Of a stretch of 64,000 nt of DNA, positions 8,275 to 17,063 are shown piece by piece. The translations under genes and the position numbers were made by a program. The stretch is from Neptunomonas japonica JAMM 1380 (GTDB lineage Bacteria > Pseudomonadota > Gammaproteobacteria > Pseudomonadales > Balneatricaceae), in contig NZ_AP014546.1 of NCBI RefSeq assembly GCF_016592555.1, positions 620,001-684,000 of the forward strand, in the 5' to 3' direction. Numbering within the stretch: position 1 is the stretch's first letter; every line of letters begins with the position of its first letter. The notes under the pieces are model-generated. The model searched no databases. It was not told the origin of the DNA and saw only the letters and a program-made list of their open reading frames with translations.

Positions 8275-10194
8275 TTATTTAGTAGTGTAATCGCTAAAAG
8301 GGTTTCCTGAATTTAGGTCTATTTTGTTTTCAAAACCCGGAAGGCGAATACTACTTGCTGTAATTTCTAAATCATCACCCGCTAGCACATTGTGGTCGTA
8401 ATGGTAGATGGGCCTAGTTAAACCTAAAGTGGTTTGCTGGTCATAATCACTGGCTCGTGCTTGGGTGATAACCTTTTTCGTTTCCCATTCACTCATTCTG
8501 TTTTGGCCGTGTTTGGTTAATAGCATTTGTTTTACAATATGTGGGGCGAGCATGGGAGCGCTGGCATTGTTGCCGCCAAAGCCTTTTGAGTTAAGAATGA
8601 CGCTATCCATCCCTAGAACACCTACCTCCATATGTTGTTGAGAAAACAATAGGTTTGATTGGTGTACATCTGAAGCAACTTCATCGGTAGTGCTGATGCC
8701 TGGGATGTAGCCGTATGCCCATGTACCAAGCGATGTGACGAGCTGATCGCCACCGGCGGTGCCTTGAGAGTGTCCGAGGTAGCATTTAATGGCAGCGACA
8801 GGCCAAGACTGAATATCGAATGCTTTCGCTATTTCGTTAATAACATGTGATTCGGTTACTCGGTTTTGTGGAGTGCTCGTGCCATGTGCTTGAACGTAAG
8901 AGCGTTGCTGTAATGATGTTTCGCCTAGCATGTTTTTTATCAGAGAAGCTGCTTTGCCTAGCGTAATATAGTTGCCGATTCCTGGTGCTGAAATAGATTT
9001 CTTATGGCCATCAGCATTAACAAAAACATCGGGTACCGCGCCGAATATGTCTGCACCGAGTTCTAGCGCTAGGTCATCACTCATCAGGACAATGAACTGG
9101 CTAGATTCGCCTATGGTAAAACCACAGTTGTCACCAAATGGACGGCAAGCTTTACGGTAATCTTTATCCGTTAGCTCAGCTAGTTTGTCTAAGTTACGTA
9201 AGTCTTTATCTTCAGCCAAAGCCCCCATCGCACGGAAGCCTTCAATAACCTCTTGAGTTACGGGCGCATCACTACCGCCGACTAAGACAACTTTTCTGCG
9301 CCCTGAGCGGATATCTTGAACACCGCTGCGCAGGTTATATAAAAAGGTTGCGCATGCACCTAGCGCTCCTCCAGTAGCCCCTACGTTACCTAATATGTAG
9401 GCGTTCACAAAGTCTGCTGGCATCTGAGCATAGCCTAGCGGCATTTGTTTAGAGCTGGTGCGTTTGCCAATAGACGGATATTTAGTCAGCCCGCCAAAAC
9501 CAAAGTCATCCAGTTGTCCTATAGAATTACTAGCATATACGGCAATTTGGTCTGGAGAAATTCGATTTAAGATATCTTCGTAAGGGATGCCAGCCGAGAG
9601 TAATGCATCTGAGGCGCTAAAAACGGTCATTTGCAGGTTGCGGGGGTGGTTTCTAGATTGGTATAGCTTGCCGGGTTGAAAGCCAGAAGGCAGTTGCCCA
9701 GCAGACTGTACCTGAGCTGTTTTAAAATCTGGAAATATCGCGTCTAGGCTTCCAGTAACCGTTACTTCTACTTCTTGACCATTGCCTGTCGAAATCGACC
9801 AGTTATCAGGGATGATGTTGGGTAGATGACGCTTGCGTAATGTAAAGCAGATGTTGTTGCTATCAGTATTTTTTAATGTGGCAGCTTTATTAAAAGTAAC
9901 CTTGTTAATATCAAAACTATCGGCTTCAATGCGGCGAATTAGTGTTGAGTTAAGTAGCTGCTCTTTTATGTTGTTAATAAGTGCGTCTAGGGGAAATTGT
10001 TCACCGGCTTTATTGAAGTAGTGGCCGTCTTCATAGGACGCTAGCCCCATCAATGTGGCTAAGCCTAATAGGATGTCTCGCTGATTTTTTTGATCCAGTT
10101 TATCAAAAATTAAACGGCGGTAAGCATGATGGAATGATGTGCGACCTGCGGGATTTATTCCACCGAAACCGACGACTAGAGGTAGATGTGACAA
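8275..10194 (-). CDS. fabY: Beta-ketoacyl-ACP synthase FabY
   Basis: A 639-residue ketoacyl synthase resembling Pseudomonas FabY (about 634 residues), starting LPLVVGFGGINPAGRTSFHH as that family does. The thiolase-fold active site is complete: Cys281 in the GALGACATF segment, His437 in VQAHGTSTP and His475 in YLGHSQGTAGG. FabY performs the initiating condensation of acetyl-CoA with malonyl-ACP and replaces FabH in bacteria that use it. The protein is far longer than FabB/FabF, with a family-specific N-terminal region of about 200 residues. It is monocistronic or paired with the downstream lipoprotein. Confidence 0.9.
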   Translation of the reverse strand: MSHLPLVVGFGGINPAGRTSFHHAYRRLIFDKLDQKNQRDILLGLATLMGLASYEDGHYFNKAGEQFPLDALINNIKEQLLNSTLIRRIEADSFDINKVTFNKAATLKNTDSNNICFTLRKRHLPNIIPDNWSISTGNGQEVEVTVTGSLDAIFPDFKTAQVQSAGQLPSGFQPGKLYQSRNHPRNLQMTVFSASDALLSAGIPYEDILNRISPDQIAVYASNSIGQLDDFGFGGLTKYPSIGKRTSSKQMPLGYAQMPADFVNAYILGNVGATGGALGACATFLYNLRSGVQDIRSGRRKVVLVGGSDAPVTQEVIEGFRAMGALAEDKDLRNLDKLAELTDKDYRKACRPFGDNCGFTIGESSQFIVLMSDDLALELGADIFGAVPDVFVNADGHKKSISAPGIGNYITLGKAASLIKNMLGETSLQQRSYVQAHGTSTPQNRVTESHVINEIAKAFDIQSWPVAAIKCYLGHSQGTAGGDQLVTSLGTWAYGYIPGISTTDEVASDVHQSNLLFSQQHMEVGVLGMDSVILNSKGFGGNNASAPMLAPHIVKQMLLTKHGQNRMSEWETKKVITQARASDYDQQTTLGLTRPIYHYDHNVLAGDDLEITASSIRLPGFENKIDLNSGNPFSDYTTK

Positions 10195-10581
10195 TGAAAA
10201 CTCCTCGGCTGGAACTATAACTGGATTAACCGGACTGAATAGGTACAGTAAATTTCATATTCTAGCGGCACAGTGATGCTGTGACTAGGTAGAATCAGAC
10301 TAAACTTAGGAAAATTACTTATTCAGTGTATTGATTGTAGCTAAGTTTGTTAGAAACTGTTCTAAGGACGATTTGTAATAGACGTATTGATGTCGGATGA
10401 TGGCTTTTAATACAGTTGTCGATGCGATGCGATGCGCTGTGCGACGTTAGATTAGATAACTTATATTATTATGTGGGCCTTATCGTGAATATTTACATAG
10501 GTTTATGTATTAGCTATTTAGTCGTCGCGCAGCTAAATTTAACTCATTATTAAAATTTGTATGACACGCAGAGGGAAGTTT
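10195..10581. promoter_or_regulatory. Divergent intergenic region between fabY and the OmpA-like lipoprotein gene
   Basis: This 387-bp gap has no convincing gene. It carries a dyad at 10262-10288 (CTAG...CACAG-TGATG-CTGTG...CTAG) about 70-95 bp upstream of fabY, a plausible operator, and a short tandem GATGC x3 at 10421-10435. The right half is AT-rich and would hold the promoter of the plus-strand gene. I see no confident -35/-10 pair. Confidence 0.35.
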
Positions 10582-11238
10582 ATGAAAAAGTTAGTGATAG
10601 CGTTATTGGCAACCAGTGTATTGGCTGGTTGTACAACTATCGATCCTTACACCCGGGAAGAGAAGACAGGAAATGCGGCTAAAGGAGCCGGCATTGGCGT
10701 GCTTGCAGGAGCGCTACTTGGCTCTGCTGTGTCAGGTAAAGGAGATCGAACTCAAGGTGCGGTTATCGGTGCGTTGGTGGGCGGTGCAGCAGGTGGCGGG
10801 ATCGGCTACTACATGGACCAGCAAGAAGCTTTGTTGCGTCAGCAATTAGAAGGTACAGGCGTGAGTGTTGAGCGTGTTGGTGATGAAATTCGTTTGATTA
10901 TGCCAGGGAATGTGACTTTTCAGACTAGCTCATACCAAATAGCGAGTAACTTTTATCCTGTGCTGGATTCTGTTGTAACGGTTCTCACTAAGTTTGATAA
11001 AACGGCATTGAGTGTGAATGGGTTTACTGACAGCACTGGATCATTTGAATACAACCAACAGCTATCTGAGCAGCGTGCAGCCAGCGTTGCTAATCATCTA
11101 TCTAATAGTGGCATCAATGGGTTGCGTATTAGCACACAAGGTTACGGTGAGCGTTATCCAGTAGCTGATAATGGAAGTGCTTCTGGGCGTGCATTGAATC
11201 GCCGTGTGGAAATTAATATTCGAGGGACTCAGAAATAA
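10582..11238 (+). CDS. OmpA-family lipoprotein (YiaD-like)
   Basis: A 218-residue lipoprotein. I chose ATG 10582 because an AGAGGGAA ribosome-binding site precedes it and because it gives a clean lipoprotein signal (MKKLVIALLATSVLAGC, Cys17). Residues about 35-85 form a glycine-zipper segment (GAGIGVLAGALLG and GAVIGALVGGAAGGG). The C-terminal OmpA/MotB-like peptidoglycan-binding domain has NGFTDSTGSFEYNQ, LSEQRAASVANHL and NRRVEI motifs. It likely tethers the outer membrane to peptidoglycan. It converges with zapB across a 26-bp gap. Confidence 0.85.
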   Translation: MKKLVIALLATSVLAGCTTIDPYTREEKTGNAAKGAGIGVLAGALLGSAVSGKGDRTQGAVIGALVGGAAGGGIGYYMDQQEALLRQQLEGTGVSVERVGDEIRLIMPGNVTFQTSSYQIASNFYPVLDSVVTVLTKFDKTALSVNGFTDSTGSFEYNQQLSEQRAASVANHLSNSGINGLRISTQGYGERYPVADNGSASGRALNRRVEINIRGTQK

Positions 11239-11264
11239 TAGGCTGAGCCCCCTTCTTGATCACA

Positions 11265-11453
11265 CTATTCTGCGGCGTCTACTGAATCAAATTTATTCAG
11301 GAGTTGCTGCAGGTTTTCCTGCCAGACTTGTTGTCCGTCTTCCAATTTTTGTTTTGCTTCACGTAGTTCGCTTATTTCCATTCTTAGTAACTCGACTTCG
11401 TCGATCATGCTTTCAATTTTAGTTTCTAACTGGTTGAACAGCTCGGTTTGCAT
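11265..11453 (-). CDS. zapB: Cell division factor ZapB (short form)
   Basis: A 62-residue, entirely coiled-coil protein. The N-terminal part (ELFNQLETKIESMIDEVELL) and the C-terminal part (WQENLQQLLNKFDSV) align by eye with E. coli ZapB, which begins EVFEKLEAKVQQAID and ends WQERLQALLGRMEEV. About 17 residues of the central coiled coil of the 79-residue E. coli protein are missing, roughly two heptads. ZapB links the Z-ring, through ZapA, to MatP and the chromosome terminus. A TIGR02449-type coiled-coil protein is the alternative reading. A purine-rich GGGTCTCC context precedes the start. Confidence 0.65.
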   Translation of the reverse strand: MQTELFNQLETKIESMIDEVELLRMEISELREAKQKLEDGQQVWQENLQQLLNKFDSVDAAE

Positions 11454-11521
11454 TGGAGACCCTTTATCATAAAACTATTTAAAGATGCCGATTATAGAGT
11501 GGGTGTGTGCGAAGTAAACCA

Positions 11522-12739
11522 TTACCAGAACATCACGATATCATCAGGCTGAATATTGTGTTGCGTGGTGAGGCTATCGATGTGCCCTTTGACGACTGTC
11601 GGCTGTATTTCATCAACGATCATCGTTAAACGCGTGTTAATTAATTCTGTGGTTGGTTGGCTGCTTTGATTGTAAAACATGGTCTTACGATAAACGCTAA
11701 GCTTGTCTCCTCTTGACAGGCCGCTCTCCTTGCCGGCATTGATCCAAAGCTTGTTTTCTTCTGTGCGAGTAATTCTTGCTGAGTAGGGTAAGCAGCGAAG
11801 AGATTGGGATAAATCTGTGCTGATATTATCAAGTAGTGTTTTGACATTTTGCCCATAGTCTCCACTGAAAAAGGCGGGAGTGGCAAAGCCTACTCTGTCG
11901 GTTTCTGAATGGTTCCAGCGTCCTTGAGTGGAGTAGCTTTTCTGTTCTAGTAAAGTGCCACTAAAAGCATCGTGAATAAAGAGGTCAACGCTAAAGTTGC
12001 GTAAATGCTTTTTACTTTTGTAATCGAGCTTATTGTAAGTGTCTATAAGCCAGTTTTTTTCGCTGGTTGTGTTCGGTTTTAGCATCGATAAGTCTCGGAT
12101 AACCCCAGAGATAATAAACTGGCTATCCAATTGCTGAGTGTAGGGCAGCATAGTGGTGAGTGCGCCGTTATCCAGCTGGCGTGAAGTTGCTGTCCCTAAC
12201 TGTTTGTGTAGTAGTAAGTTTCCTGCATTAAGTGCTGAAATGCCTTGGGTTGTATTTAAGCGAGAAACAAGTTGCGTAGCGAGGTTAGACTCAGCACTTC
12301 TCAGGTAGCCTAGGCTTGCTTGTAAGGGGTGCTCGAGAGGGAATGCAGTAATGGCAACGGTTTTGCGAAAGCTGTTACCTGTATTTCCATTTTCACAAGT
12401 GGTTTTGGTATCAATATCAGCGCTAATACGCACATGAAGCTTCTTACCGAAAAGCTTTTCATCAATAATTTTAATGTTTGATAATTGACTCATAGTGGAG
12501 ATGCGCATGTTGTCAATTTCAAGAATGCCATCCTCTACTTGTTGAGTGCTGCTAATGTAAGCGGCGGCCTGTAAAGATGCTTGTTGTTTGGCGTCAGCAA
12601 TGGCTTGCTCTCGGGCTTGGCTTATATTGTTGTTATGTATTAGTGCTTGTCCTGTTGCTTCAACAGTAGTCGCTGAAGCGTAAGTACTGCATAGTAAAAT
12701 AATGATAGAGAAGAAATAATCTTGAAAATGTCTCAACAT
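11522..12739 (-). CDS. flgT: Flagellar outer-membrane-associated protein FlgT
   Basis: A 405-residue secreted protein with a signal peptide (residues 1-23, ending YASA). The N-terminal domain starts TTVEATGQALIHNNNISQAR, as in FlgT and related LPP20-fold proteins. The middle and C-terminal domains follow the three-domain layout known for Vibrio FlgT. FlgT forms the H ring around the LP ring of the flagellar basal body and helps assemble the stator ring in sodium-driven polar flagella. It diverges from flgO-flgP, whose products work with it, which supports the call. Confidence 0.85.
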   Translation of the reverse strand: MLRHFQDYFFSIIILLCSTYASATTVEATGQALIHNNNISQAREQAIADAKQQASLQAAAYISSTQQVEDGILEIDNMRISTMSQLSNIKIIDEKLFGKKLHVRISADIDTKTTCENGNTGNSFRKTVAITAFPLEHPLQASLGYLRSAESNLATQLVSRLNTTQGISALNAGNLLLHKQLGTATSRQLDNGALTTMLPYTQQLDSQFIISGVIRDLSMLKPNTTSEKNWLIDTYNKLDYKSKKHLRNFSVDLFIHDAFSGTLLEQKSYSTQGRWNHSETDRVGFATPAFFSGDYGQNVKTLLDNISTDLSQSLRCLPYSARITRTEENKLWINAGKESGLSRGDKLSVYRKTMFYNQSSQPTTELINTRLTMIVDEIQPTVVKGHIDSLTTQHNIQPDDIVMFW

Positions 12740-12870
12740 GAGAGCAACCTGACCGATATATGATTAATAGAAGAAAAGGTATGCAATTTGCGCGCTACAT
12801 GCAAACCATGTGTCTTTTAATTCTAAAAAATTATCTGCATTATGTAGCGAATGGATATAAACAGGCAGTT

Positions 12871-13563
12871 ATGATTAGAAATATCGGTTCAATTCTTTTG
12901 TTTAGCATACTCTGTGGCGGATGCTCATATCAGCAACCAGTGCCTGTCACTATTGAAAAGCTGAGTCCTCAAGTTAGTCAGGCATTAGTGAGTTCTGCGC
13001 GTAATACGGTTACCTCTCAGCCTGCTACGACAGTTGCTGTATCGGGTGGTGATTTAGAGATAGACCCGGTGAGCGAGGCTGTTGAGCAGATGGCTGATCA
13101 GTTGGTGAGTGGGCTGAGCCAGAATAGAGTGAAACGTTTTCCTATTGCTGTTTTGCCGTTTGCCTCATTGCGCCATAGTGTGCCTGACTCATTGTTTGGG
13201 GATCGATTGTCAGAAAGCTTTATCTTTCCTTTGCAGCAGCGTGGTTATAATTTAGTAGATTATCGTGCGGTAAGCTTAGCAACCACAGTAAAGGCTCCTG
13301 TATCAAGGCAGAATATTTCCGCCCTTCGTCAGCGTTATAAAATTTATTTTGTACTGACCGGAACATATGCGCACCACCCTGACGGTATTGTGATTAACGC
13401 TAGAGTGCTTGATACGACGACTCGACAAGTGTTAGCTGCCGCCCAGACTCATATACCTAATAAGCGACTCGAAGGCGCGCTTCCCGGTTTTGACCCTGTC
13501 AAGGCGCTAAATAATGGTTATATTATCGAAAACGGTACGAGTTCCGCGAGGGGATTGAAATGA
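12871..13563 (+). CDS. flgO: Flagellar outer-membrane lipoprotein FlgO
   Basis: A 230-residue lipoprotein. The frame is open from an ATG at 12760, but ATG 12871 gives a proper lipoprotein signal (hydrophobic ILLFSILCGG, acylated Cys18), so the upstream 37 codons are probably leader. The FlgO domain spans roughly residues 70-200 (ADQLVSGLSQNRVKRFPIAV, FGDRLSESFIFPLQQRGYN, YFVLTGTY). FlgO is an outer-membrane protein needed for normal flagellar stability and motility in vibrios. The stop overlaps the flgP start by four bases, indicating translational coupling. Confidence 0.82.
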   Translation: MIRNIGSILLFSILCGGCSYQQPVPVTIEKLSPQVSQALVSSARNTVTSQPATTVAVSGGDLEIDPVSEAVEQMADQLVSGLSQNRVKRFPIAVLPFASLRHSVPDSLFGDRLSESFIFPLQQRGYNLVDYRAVSLATTVKAPVSRQNISALRQRYKIYFVLTGTYAHHPDGIVINARVLDTTTRQVLAAAQTHIPNKRLEGALPGFDPVKALNNGYIIENGTSSARGLK

Positions 13564-14009
13564 GGTTGCTGTTCGTTGTTATAGTTGCTGCTCTGTTAAG
13601 TGGGTGCGAAACAGCTTGGGTAACAGCTAATGAGGTCGTAGATAAGCTCCCTGCGCCTACAGTAGAGAACGATACTTCAAAAAGTAGCTCCGCTGAGTGG
13701 GTGCAAGCAACAGGATATGCCCCCATCAGTTTGCAGCCAGGAGCTACCCGTCAGCAAAAAGTCGTGATGGCTATGCGAGCATCTAAACTTAGGGCTTATC
13801 AAGAGTTGGTTGGGGTTGTGCATGGGCAGTATATATTCGGCACCACAACGGTTCAGGATATGGTGATGCAACGTGACTCTTTCAAAGCTGCTGTTGCGGG
13901 TTTTGTTCGCGGGGCAAGGGTGGTTAAAACCTACCCTATACAAGATGATACCTACGCAACGATTCTTGAGGTTGATATGAGTCAGCTTCAGCGTGCTTGG
14001 ATTAATTAG
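13560..14009 (+). CDS. flgP: Flagellar outer-membrane lipoprotein FlgP (LPP20 family)
   Basis: A 149-residue lipoprotein with the signal MRLLFVVIVAALLSGC (Cys16). The mature protein has the LPP20 fold signature (ATGYAPISLQPGATRQQKVV, AMRASKLRAYQELVGVVHGQ, MVMQRDSFKAAVAGFVRGA). In Vibrio and Campylobacter FlgP forms a basal disk or outer-membrane ring around the flagellar motor. It overlaps flgO by ATGA (13560-13563). The trio FlgT, FlgO and FlgP in one place points to a high-torque polar flagellum. Its end converges with the DUF1244 gene. Confidence 0.85.
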   Translation: MRLLFVVIVAALLSGCETAWVTANEVVDKLPAPTVENDTSKSSSAEWVQATGYAPISLQPGATRQQKVVMAMRASKLRAYQELVGVVHGQYIFGTTTVQDMVMQRDSFKAAVAGFVRGARVVKTYPIQDDTYATILEVDMSQLQRAWIN

Positions 14010-14031
14010 CTTCTGAAGCTGGGGGCGGAGG

Positions 14032-14328
14032 CTATTTGTTGGCTTCAGACTTAGCGAAAGCGGCTAGTTGTTTCGCTGTTGCTTCTTTTTGGTGCTTGGT
14101 TTTCCAATCAGAGTAAGGTTCGCCATAGATTATTTCTCTGGCTTGTTCGTAATCTATCTCTTCACCGCGCTCTGCAGCTGCTGCTTTGTACCACTTCGAT
14201 AAGCAGTTGCGGCAAAAGCCTGCTAGATTCATAAGATCAATATTTTGCGCGTCTTTACGTTTGTCTAGATGCGCGACTAGTTGGCGAAACGCAGCGGCTT
14301 CAATTTCAGTTCTCGTTTGTTGATCCAT
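14032..14328 (-). CDS. DUF1244 family protein
   Basis: A 98-residue soluble protein with the conserved DUF1244 core: a helical N terminus (AAAFRQLVAHLDKRKDAQN), MNLAGFCRNCLSKWY with two Cys three residues apart, then YEQAREIIYGEPYSDWKTKHQ. The family is widespread in proteobacteria and has structures but no established function. It lies 20 bp downstream of glnD on the same strand, so it is probably the last gene of the map-glnD transcript. The association with glnD is only positional. Confidence 0.85.
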   Translation of the reverse strand: MDQQTRTEIEAAAFRQLVAHLDKRKDAQNIDLMNLAGFCRNCLSKWYKAAAAERGEEIDYEQAREIIYGEPYSDWKTKHQKEATAKQLAAFAKSEANK

Positions 14329-14348
14329 TATTATTCTCTATTAGTTAT

Positions 14349-17045
14349 TTATTCATCACGAATATGTTCATCGAGTTCTCTGCAGACGCGTGTTTGCAAT
14401 TCTTGGCAGAGTGCTGGGTCGCTGATAGGTAGACCGTCGTTATCTGTCAGGAAAAAGAAATCTTCTACACGTTCGCCAACACTCGCAATTTTTGCTTTAC
14501 GCACAGAAATATCAAGCTCAGAGAATATTTGGCCGATACGCGCTAGAAGACCAGGGCGGTCAGGGCTTCTCACTTCCATTACCGTCAACTGTAAATTAGG
14601 GTCATTGCTCAGGCTGACTGTGGTTGGCATGGCAAAAAGTTTCATTTGCCGAGGAACACGCCGATGAATGATATCTGGATAATCGTCCGGGTCGTCGAGT
14701 TCTTCGATTAGACGTTCCTGAATACTGTTTAAATAGCTCGGGTTCTCTGATAACGCTTCATCATCATCTGTTAACACCGTGTAGGTATTCAGTGTTCTTC
14801 CATCGTCAGTCAAGATAACGCGTGCATCTTGAATATTCAGGTGTAGTTGGTCCAGGGTGGCAACGGTTGCTGAGAACAGGTTGGGAATGTCTTCGCTGTA
14901 AATAAAGATTTCGGTTGCCCCTTCGAAAACGCGGTAAGAGGTCTGCTGAATTAAAATCAAGGGAAGTTCATTTGAGCCGTGTTCAAGAATAGACTGTGTG
15001 TGCCATGCAATATTTCTGGCTTCTTCTCGTAGGAAGTAGTCTTCGCCCAGCATGCTCCAAAACTCTTTGATTTCTTCTTCTGGTTGTCCTGAGTGAGCTA
15101 AAATGAGCATGGCATCGTGTTGAACCTGCTCAATTCGGTCTTCTTTGTTAATGGGGTTTTCCAGCCCGCGTCTTAATGCGCGTTTGGTCTCCATATATAG
15201 CTGTCTTAACAAAGTGGCTCGCCAGTTATTCCATAGAGTGTGGTTGGTAGCGTTGATGTCGGCTACTGTTAGTACGTAGAGGTAATCCAAATGGACAGTG
15301 TCGCGTACATGCATAGCAAAGTTGTGGATGACATCGGGGTCGGTGATATCTTTGCGTTGCGCTGTCATCGACATTAGTAAATGGCTGCGTACAAGCCAGG
15401 CCGTTAAATGACTATCCCACTTTCCTAAATGATGGCGTTCGCAAAACTCCATAACATCCACAGAGCCTAGCTCTGAGTGATCCCCACCACGCCCTTTAGC
15501 AATGTCGTGATAAAGGCCCGCTATGTATAGAAGCTCGATTTTGGGTAGATTGTTGACAACTCTATGTGCGATGGGAAACTGTTCGCGGTGGTCGGTATGA
15601 CGGAATTGGCGCATTTTCTGAATGACTTTCATGGTATGTGCATCGACCGTATAAATATGGAAAAGGTCGTGCTGCATTTGGCCTACAATTTTTCCGAATT
15701 CCGGTAGGTAGCGGCCAAGAATGTCATAGCGATTCATGCGTTTGAGTTCGGTGGATACGCCATTAGGTGAGCGCAATAGTTCCATGAATAAGCTGGTGTT
15801 ACGTAGATCGCTACGAAAATCATCGTCTATCAAGTGTCGATGGTCACGAATCAATCTGATTGTTGACGCTCTTACACCTAGTATTTCATCGTTCTGTGCC
15901 AGTAATACGAAGGCTTCTAGTAGGGCGAAGGGGTGGTATTCAAAAACTTTATCGTAGGTGACTTCTAAATAGTCATTGTGAATTTGAAAGCGCTTGTTGA
16001 TTGAGGTGATTGTTTGCTTGTCATCAATTTTTAGAATAGCTTCGCTGAAATATTGCAAAAGCATGTCATTAAATTCACCCATAGCCATAGCAACACGATA
16101 ATATTTGCTCATGAACTGTTCAACAGCAAGTGCGCCATGTTGGTCTTTGTAGCCAAAAAAGTCAGCCAGTGTACGCTGGTGATCAAATAGCAGCCGGTCT
16201 TCGCGGCGCCTGCAGTGCATGTGCAGGGCGTAGCGAACAGTCCAAAGGTAAAGTTCGCCCCGATTAAGTGTTTCAAGCTCAGACTCTGTAACAAAGCCGT
16301 GATCAACTAAGTCTCGAATATAGGTCGTGCCAAAGTGGCGTTTAGCAACCCAGCCGATAGTCTGTAGGTCGCGAAGCCCGCCGGGCGACGTTTTTAGATT
16401 AGGCTCAAGATTGTATTCGGTGTTGTTGGTTTTTTCGTGTCGTGCTTTTTGCTCTTTTAGCTTGGCAATGAAAAACTCTTTGTCGGTCCAGGCGCCTTCT
16501 GAAGTCACTCGGTCATACATGCGCTGATGCAGTCGAGGGTCGCCTGTTAGTGGGCGTGACTCAATGAGATTTGTGGCGATAGTAATGTCATCGCGTGATT
16601 TGTCATAGCAGTCTTCTATGCTGCGCACGCTGGAGCCAATTTCTAAGGCAATGTCCCATAAAAGCGTGAGGAATTGGCTGATACTTTCTTCATAAGCGGC
16701 AGGGTCAATGTCATCAACAAGGATCATAAGGTCGACATCAGAGTGGGGGTGTAACTCGCCTCGTCCGTAACCCCCAACGGCAATCAGCGATATCTGTGTG
16801 TCGTCTGGCCAAGTAAATAAATTCCAAGCAGAAGTTAATATGGTGTCAATGACCCCTGCACGACCATAGATTAACTTGCGAATATCTTCGCCAGACTTAA
16901 AGCGGGCGTCCATTTCAGCCTGGGCTTTATTGATTGTGCTTTTGAACACCTTGATGGGTGATTCTCCGCTGGCTAAGCGAGCTTCAAAAGCATGAATGTC
17001 AATAAAAGCATCAGTCTCTGCAAGTTGCTGCAAGGTCGTGTTCAT
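14349..17045 (-). CDS. glnD: Bifunctional PII uridylyltransferase/uridylyl-removing enzyme GlnD
   Basis: An 898-residue protein of normal GlnD length. The nucleotidyltransferase motif GGYGRGELHPHSDVDL occupies residues 91-106, with Asp103 and Asp105 as metal ligands. The HD phosphohydrolase motif is at His513-Asp514 (AGLYHDIAKGRGGDHSELG). Two ACT domains lie at roughly 710-790 and 820-898, the last starting near VMEVRSPDRPGLLARI. GlnD senses glutamine and modifies PII proteins to set nitrogen metabolism. It follows map by 18 bp, the usual gammaproteobacterial arrangement opposite rpsB. Confidence 0.97.
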   Translation of the reverse strand: MNTTLQQLAETDAFIDIHAFEARLASGESPIKVFKSTINKAQAEMDARFKSGEDIRKLIYGRAGVIDTILTSAWNLFTWPDDTQISLIAVGGYGRGELHPHSDVDLMILVDDIDPAAYEESISQFLTLLWDIALEIGSSVRSIEDCYDKSRDDITIATNLIESRPLTGDPRLHQRMYDRVTSEGAWTDKEFFIAKLKEQKARHEKTNNTEYNLEPNLKTSPGGLRDLQTIGWVAKRHFGTTYIRDLVDHGFVTESELETLNRGELYLWTVRYALHMHCRRREDRLLFDHQRTLADFFGYKDQHGALAVEQFMSKYYRVAMAMGEFNDMLLQYFSEAILKIDDKQTITSINKRFQIHNDYLEVTYDKVFEYHPFALLEAFVLLAQNDEILGVRASTIRLIRDHRHLIDDDFRSDLRNTSLFMELLRSPNGVSTELKRMNRYDILGRYLPEFGKIVGQMQHDLFHIYTVDAHTMKVIQKMRQFRHTDHREQFPIAHRVVNNLPKIELLYIAGLYHDIAKGRGGDHSELGSVDVMEFCERHHLGKWDSHLTAWLVRSHLLMSMTAQRKDITDPDVIHNFAMHVRDTVHLDYLYVLTVADINATNHTLWNNWRATLLRQLYMETKRALRRGLENPINKEDRIEQVQHDAMLILAHSGQPEEEIKEFWSMLGEDYFLREEARNIAWHTQSILEHGSNELPLILIQQTSYRVFEGATEIFIYSEDIPNLFSATVATLDQLHLNIQDARVILTDDGRTLNTYTVLTDDDEALSENPSYLNSIQERLIEELDDPDDYPDIIHRRVPRQMKLFAMPTTVSLSNDPNLQLTVMEVRSPDRPGLLARIGQIFSELDISVRKAKIASVGERVEDFFFLTDNDGLPISDPALCQELQTRVCRELDEHIRDE

Positions 17046-17063
17046 TATTTAATCTCAGTATGA

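Noticed and set aside
10421..10435. Tandem GATGC repeat in the fabY upstream region
   Set aside because: Only three five-base units; too short to call a repeat element or operator without more evidence.
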